Part shown: one piece after another, positions 59,662 to 64,000 of the stretch
How the letters are laid out: each line of letters begins with the position of its first letter
Numbering within the stretch: the stretch's first letter is position 1
Source of the DNA: Fibrobacterota bacterium
GTDB taxonomy: Bacteria; Fibrobacterota; Fibrobacteria; UBA11236
Length of the DNA: 64,000 nucleotides
Assembly (NCBI GenBank): GCA_019509785.1
Contig: JAEKLQ010000025.1
Coordinates: 186,001 to 250,000, forward strand
Reading direction: 5' to 3'
The notes under the pieces: model-generated
Told to the model about the DNA's origin: nothing
Database searches by the model: none
Seen by the model: only the letters and a program-made list of their open reading frames with translations
Made by a program: the position numbers and the translations under genes

Positions 59662-61047
59662 ATGAAGAAATCATTCCTTCGGCTCACAATGGCCTCCGTC
59701 CTTGCGGGGTTATCCATTTCCACTCCCGGCTTCGCCGACCTCGTGCGGAATCCCACCGCCGTGGGCGCCAGTTTCGACATCGGCCAAATCGTGCAGGGAA
59801 CCATCTACGACGGCTCCAACGTCTCCAGCAAGTTCAACGGGGATAAGCAGCAGATCACCCGCACGGGCGTCTATCTCACCGAGTCGGGAACGTATAACGA
59901 CCGACTGAGCATCTACCTGACGGTAGGCGGCTTGTTCTGGTACGCATTGCCCGAAGGCACCTCGTTCCAGTCGCATCGCATCTATTTCGGCCCCGGCGTG
60001 GGCCAGGCCCAAGGCACTTACAACTTCGGCAGCGATCCGAAAAACCCTGCGGCCGCCCTGCAATTCGGCCTCTTCAATTACAAATACTCCGAGGCCTTCG
60101 ATCTGGGCGAATACCTGTACCGCAGCGGCACCTACCCCGGCCTGCTGGTTTCCGGCGGCTGGTCCTACATCAATGCCGCTTCCTACATGGCCCAGGGCGC
60201 GCGATTGAACGTGCCCCTCTGGGAAGGCAAGATCAGCAACGACTTCACCTTGTTCATGGAACGCGACCTGGAACCCACGAACGATCTTTCGCCCGGCTAC
60301 CTGCTGAAAGTGAAGCCCATTCCCGCGCTTGAAATCGGCGCGGGCGTGGTGTGGTCGCATGCTATTTCCCTGAACGGCGCGCGTCTCGATCCGAAAAAAT
60401 CGGCGAATGAATACAGCATCGCGACGGGACGTCCCTCAATCAATAACGGTTCCTCTTCGCCTGCCGACAGTTGCCCCTGCGGGTACTGGACCTTCAAGGG
60501 CTTCAAGACCATGGGCAGGATCTCGCTCGACATCGGCCAACTCATCAATTCCGACCTCATCCATCCCGGGGACTTCAAACTGTATTCCGAAATCTCCCTG
60601 CTGGGCGTCGAGGACCAGCCTTTCTTTTACACCAAGAAATCGGAACGCATGCCCATGATGGCCGGCATCGATATCCCCACCTTCGGCATCCTCGACCAGT
60701 TGGGTTTCGAAATCGAATACCACAAGTCGCCGTATCCGAACACCAACGGTAGCGTGCTGCAAAGCCAGCTTCCCATTCCCATTAATGACGGCCAGAATGC
60801 CTTCGATTACGACTTGAGCTCGAAATCAGCCGCCGCTCAGGACTCCCTCTCGAAGGCGATGAAGAAGGACGACGTCAAGTGGGCGATTTACGCCCGCCGC
60901 ACCATCACGAAAAGCGTTTCGATCACCGCGCAAGCCGCCAACGATTACCTGCGGCATTTCAACTTCACCGCGTCGCCTTCCGCGATCCCGGCCACCTCCC
61001 TCCCCAGCGACTGGTATTATGTGCTCCGTCTTGAGTTCGGAATTTAA
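59662..61047 (+). CDS. outer-membrane protein, first of two tandem paralogues
   Basis: A 461-residue exported protein with signal peptide (cleavage plausible after GFA) and beta-strand pattern ending in YYVLRLEFGI. Segments shared with the next gene include GGLFWY, GPGVGQAQG, SGTYPG, QPFFYTKKSERMPMMAG versus QPYYYDKKSERMPIMAG, and the ending DWYYVLRLEFG versus DWYYVVRLDFG. It is probably a porin-like barrel; I do not recognise the family. The ATG at 59662 was chosen because the signal peptide starts there. Confidence 0.7.
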   Translation: MKKSFLRLTMASVLAGLSISTPGFADLVRNPTAVGASFDIGQIVQGTIYDGSNVSSKFNGDKQQITRTGVYLTESGTYNDRLSIYLTVGGLFWYALPEGTSFQSHRIYFGPGVGQAQGTYNFGSDPKNPAAALQFGLFNYKYSEAFDLGEYLYRSGTYPGLLVSGGWSYINAASYMAQGARLNVPLWEGKISNDFTLFMERDLEPTNDLSPGYLLKVKPIPALEIGAGVVWSHAISLNGARLDPKKSANEYSIATGRPSINNGSSSPADSCPCGYWTFKGFKTMGRISLDIGQLINSDLIHPGDFKLYSEISLLGVEDQPFFYTKKSERMPMMAGIDIPTFGILDQLGFEIEYHKSPYPNTNGSVLQSQLPIPINDGQNAFDYDLSSKSAAAQDSLSKAMKKDDVKWAIYARRTITKSVSITAQAANDYLRHFNFTASPSAIPATSLPSDWYYVLRLEFGI

Positions 61048-61058
61048 GGAGCACCCGA

Positions 61059-62468
61059 ATGAAAAAGAACACCCTTAAGAACAAAGCCGGCACGGTTTGC
61101 GCCTTGCTCTCGCTTCTGGCGGGAACGACGTATTCCGATGTGGAATTCCATCCCAAGATCGTCGGGGCTGCCGTCGATTTCGGCGAGATCAAGAACGGGA
61201 AGGTGGGAGGCGAGGATTGGTCCGACCAGACCCTTACCCGCACCAGCGTTTACGTCACCACTTCCGCCACCGTCGACAAGAAGCTCGGCCTGTTCATGAC
61301 CATCGGCGGCTTGTTCTGGTACCCGATCCATCCCGGCGAAACCACGCCCGAGCGCTTGGTCCGTTTCGGGCCCGGCGTCGGCCAAGCGCAGGGGATATAT
61401 TCGTTCGGCGATCCCGAACATCCTTCCGCCACGCTGCAGTTCGGCCTCTTTCCGGAGAAATACAACCCGGATGCGACCAACTTGGGCGAGTACCTGTTCC
61501 GGAGCGGGACCTACCCGGGGTTCCTTATCACCGGCGGTTGGTCGTACCTCAACTCGGCGAACTACCTCGCCCAGGGCGCGCATTTCACCTTGCCCACCTT
61601 CGGCGGAAAAGTGACCCATGAAGTGACCGTTTTCATGGAACGCGACTACGAGCCGACCAGCGACTTTTCGCCCGCATATTTGATCACCGCGAAGCCTTCC
61701 GGTTTCCTCGAACTCGGGGCCGGCCTGGAATGGGCGCACGCCCTGTCGCTGAATCCCGATCGGCTCTCCCCCGACAAGACGCATGACGATTCGGTCAACA
61801 ACGGTTACAGCAAGGTCACCAAAATGCCTTTGCGGGGCGCTTCCGATCCCGCGACGTTGGCCGCCTTGACCACTCCGGGGCAGATCGGGTTTTACACCTT
61901 CCGCGGATTCAAGGCCATGGGCCGGGTCTCCTTGAACTTCGGGGATCTGATGGGCCTCGATCCCCAAGCCTCCGGCGACTTCAAGCTCTATTCGGAAATC
62001 GCCTTGCTGGGTATCGAGGATCAGCCGTATTACTACGACAAGAAGAGCGAACGCATGCCCATCATGGCAGGCCTCTCCGTTCCCACCTTCGGGATCCTCG
62101 ACAAGCTGAACTTCGAAGTCGAATACCACAAGTCCCGTTTCCACAATACCGTGGGCGCGCCGTTCTATTACTCCTTGCCCATCCCGCTCGACGACGATGG
62201 AACCACGGATAACCCCTACCGATACGACCTCAATTCCTATCCCGCCGCCGAACAGGATTCGATAGCCAAAGAACAAGAAAAGGATGATTGGCATTGGTCG
62301 GTGTACGCGAGCCGGAAGGTCGTCCAGGGAATTTCCTTGACGGGTCAAATCGCCAGCGATCACCAACGGCATCCCACCGGTCCCGAAGTGAAACCTTCGG
62401 TAGAACCCCCCACCTTGCGCCCCAAGGATTGGTACTACGTGGTGCGGTTGGATTTCGGGCTTTTTTAG
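61059..62468 (+). CDS. outer-membrane protein, second of two tandem paralogues
   Basis: A 469-residue exported protein, clearly a paralogue of the preceding gene over its whole length, with signal peptide (cleavage plausible after TYS) and a terminal barrel-like strand ending in DFGLF. AAGGAG lies before the ATG; the gap to the preceding gene is only 11 nt, so the two are cotranscribed. Local tandem duplication with strong divergence is inferred. Function unknown; substrate-specific porins are one option. Confidence 0.7.
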   Translation: MKKNTLKNKAGTVCALLSLLAGTTYSDVEFHPKIVGAAVDFGEIKNGKVGGEDWSDQTLTRTSVYVTTSATVDKKLGLFMTIGGLFWYPIHPGETTPERLVRFGPGVGQAQGIYSFGDPEHPSATLQFGLFPEKYNPDATNLGEYLFRSGTYPGFLITGGWSYLNSANYLAQGAHFTLPTFGGKVTHEVTVFMERDYEPTSDFSPAYLITAKPSGFLELGAGLEWAHALSLNPDRLSPDKTHDDSVNNGYSKVTKMPLRGASDPATLAALTTPGQIGFYTFRGFKAMGRVSLNFGDLMGLDPQASGDFKLYSEIALLGIEDQPYYYDKKSERMPIMAGLSVPTFGILDKLNFEVEYHKSRFHNTVGAPFYYSLPIPLDDDGTTDNPYRYDLNSYPAAEQDSIAKEQEKDDWHWSVYASRKVVQGISLTGQIASDHQRHPTGPEVKPSVEPPTLRPKDWYYVVRLDFGLF

Positions 62469-62797
62469 GATAGGGTCATATTGTCGTAGGGCGGTGCTTA
62501 AGGACTTTCCCGTGTCGTTGAGGGCGAACGGGAAACAGCCTGGGAGTGGAAGCGAGCGCCTTCGATGGCCTGTCTAGCGGGAAGCCGCTAACGGGTCGGT
62601 CGCACGCGATGCGACCTCCGACTGGGCCCAGCGCGAGGCCGGCCGGCCTCGGCAAGGGATGGCTCGAAGCGCGCGGAATCCCCTCTAAATCCTGGCGAGA
62701 TGGGTCAGGATTTACCAGTGCCGATTTCGACTTGGCAGTACTTTTTAAGCTCTGGGGGAGTATAACTCCGATGGATTATTCGATAGGGAGGGTTGGG
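62469..62797 (+). other. 329-nt non-coding region with several hairpins
   Basis: No gene is seen. Visible structures are GGTCGCA/TGCGACC (62598-62616), the 18-bp perfect palindrome CGAGGCCGGCCGGCCTCG (62634-62651) and TAAATCCTG/CAGGATTTA (62686-62714). The first may terminate the tandem outer-membrane genes, but the number of stems suggests a structured leader for the secreted protein that follows. Confidence 0.4.
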
Positions 62798-64000
62798 ATG
62801 ATGTCACGAATCAATGGTTGGTCCTGCAAGGCGGGCGGAATGGCTCTTGCCTTGGGACTGGCTCTCATGGGGGTTCAAGAAGCCAGGGCGCAAACGGCCG
62901 TGGTCGCTCGCGACCCGAACAACCCTTACCAGAAAAGCAAGTTCGGCCACGTTCACCGCGTATTCCTCTACTCCTTCGAGTTGGGCTCGCACAATCAGTC
63001 GTACCTGCAGGAATCGATGAAGCGGTACGCGCAGAAGTACGGGTTCCAGTTGGATATCGGAACCACCAACAGTTACATCACCGAAGCGACCCTGGGATTG
63101 AGCGGAGACACCACCAATCCGGTGAATGTCGCGGTGTTCAATGACGGCGACGGGGACGTTCTCTCCAATGCCACCTCCCTGGCCGCCATGAAGAAATTCG
63201 TGGAGGTCAAGGGACGCGGATTATTCCAAGTCCATGCAGCCGCAGCGTATATCCCCTGCCCGACCAGCGGCGCGGAAAACCTGACTGATGCGAACTGCAA
63301 GTGGTTGGCCCGCATTCTTGTGCGCCAGTACTTGAACCATAACCCCGATCCGAATTACGTCCGCATTTACGTGGACTCGGTTAAGGCCGGCGAAATCCCG
63401 CCACATGCTACCGCCGCGACCGGCGGTAATGTCGCGGCGACCACGGATCATGGCAAGCGTGTTCCCGAATACAAGAGCATCTTCGACTCGCTGCCCTCCA
63501 ACAATGGCGTCGTCGGCGGCGCCGAGCCCATGGTTTGGGACAGCTTGGGCGATGAGTGGTACAACTACCGCGGCTATGTGCGCAATCAAGGCGCGCAGAC
63601 GTTCGATGCCGTGCCATTCGGCCCGGTGACCGCGTTGTTCGCGCAAGACGAAAGCGCCCCTTATACCGCGGCAAGCCTTCACATGGGCGACCGCGTCCAG
63701 GCCTGGGCCAGACATGTCGGCACCGGCCTCACGGTCTACAACAACATGGGGCATGGCAACCTTTACGTGCGCACGCGTAAAGTGCACGGCGCCACCGTCA
63801 ACGACAGCATCGTCGAAAAGATCAACTGGCGCATCATCCGTTACCTGGCCCGCGACTTCGTGGGTTGCATGGATCCGAGCAAGGCCGCCTATAACCCGGA
63901 AGCTTCGGTGACCAAGATCAACGAGATGGACAACCCCGCCCCGTGTGACGTAGTGTCCGCCAAGATCATCAAGGACGGGGCTACGTACAATGGCGTTAAG
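62798..64000 (+). CDS. secreted ThuA-like protein (incomplete, runs off the window)
   Basis: At least 401 residues, open to the window end. A signal peptide (LALGLALMGVQEARA) precedes a region like the ThuA/trehalose-utilisation class I glutamine-amidotransferase-like fold (VHRVFLYSFELGSHNQSYLQ, FNDGDGDVLSNATSLAAMKKFVEVKGRGLFQVHAAAAY, TVYNNMGHGNLYVRTRKVHG). Start chosen at 62798 after GGGAGGG; a second ATG follows at once and an in-frame ATG at 62771 lacks a ribosome site. The distal part, about residues 380-400, has a Cys pair. Assignment to ThuA-like is moderate. Confidence 0.55.
   Translation, partial: MMSRINGWSCKAGGMALALGLALMGVQEARAQTAVVARDPNNPYQKSKFGHVHRVFLYSFELGSHNQSYLQESMKRYAQKYGFQLDIGTTNSYITEATLGLSGDTTNPVNVAVFNDGDGDVLSNATSLAAMKKFVEVKGRGLFQVHAAAAYIPCPTSGAENLTDANCKWLARILVRQYLNHNPDPNYVRIYVDSVKAGEIPPHATAATGGNVAATTDHGKRVPEYKSIFDSLPSNNGVVGGAEPMVWDSLGDEWYNYRGYVRNQGAQTFDAVPFGPVTALFAQDESAPYTAASLHMGDRVQAWARHVGTGLTVYNNMGHGNLYVRTRKVHGATVNDSIVEKINWRIIRYLARDFVGCMDPSKAAYNPEASVTKINEMDNPAPCDVVSAKIIKDGATYNGVK

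Noticed and set aside
62719-62728. Third copy of the tandem leader element (shared GTGCCGATTT)
   Set aside because: Only ten bases match; the pairing strand, inner stem and CCCCACC loop are absent.
1-64000. CRISPR array, tRNA, rRNA or insertion sequence
   Set aside because: No regularly spaced repeats, no cloverleaf with T-arm sequence, no rRNA-like stretch and no transposase-like protein seen.

Overview
The window looks like a chromosomal segment of a GC-rich, Gram-negative bacterium, most likely from the Fibrobacterota or a close relative. Pointers are a TIGR02147-type regulator (a family first described from Fibrobacter), many secreted outer-membrane and lipobox proteins, and several unrecognised envelope proteins. 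This taxonomic placement is an inference. I see no rRNA, tRNA, CRISPR array, insertion sequence or phage gene.

Layout. 72-4211 (+): an HzsA-like haem lipoprotein followed by a TlpA-like thioredoxin, a DUF4266 lipoprotein and a DUF3570 outer-membrane protein. 4263-5252 (-): DinB-like protein and a stand-alone release-factor domain. 5436-17639: the three subunits of 2-oxoglutarate dehydrogenase (sucA, sucB, lpdA), with envelope proteins, a class III cyclase and a VOC protein between them. 17674-25865: two MFS transporters, two large lipoproteins, the TIGR02147 regulator and a Cof-type phosphatase. 24672-30140 (-): a sigma-54 circuit. A TIM-barrel/AAA+ enhancer-binding protein heads an operon with a Tm-1-like protein, a stand-alone TIM-barrel protein similar to the regulator's own sensor domain, and an MFS transporter. 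It is preceded by a consensus-perfect -24/-12 promoter, an upstream inverted repeat, and a roughly 305-nt leader with two tandem copies of a stem-loop whose base pairs covary. 30147-33711 (-): hybrid histidine kinase and KaiC-like ATPase. 33883-40341: PqiA-like, DUF1003, OsmC, beta-carbonic anhydrase, prolyl oligopeptidase and small proteins.

40460-57544 is a nitrogen-assimilation island. On the minus strand are a NarK-type MFS transporter, a NasS-like cytoplasmic nitrate sensor, an NrtABC-type ABC transporter, a porin-like protein and cyanase. On the plus strand are a NirA-type nitrite reductase, a CysJ-like diflavin reductase, a DmsB-DmsC fusion, the NasA nitrate reductase and a nitrate-reductase-associated protein. 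Three operon heads carry -24/-12 elements, suggesting common sigma-54 nitrogen control. 57541-64000 holds a HAD phosphatase, a Gfo/Idh/MocA oxidoreductase with another -24/-12-like element, two tandem paralogous outer-membrane proteins, and a secreted ThuA-like protein cut by the window end.

The best candidate for an undescribed system is the 24.7-30.1 kb locus: a self-contained sigma-54 module whose regulator senses with a copy of an enzyme-like domain found in its own operon, and whose leader carries a tandem structured element I cannot match to a known RNA class. All family assignments are from reading the sequences, without database searches.
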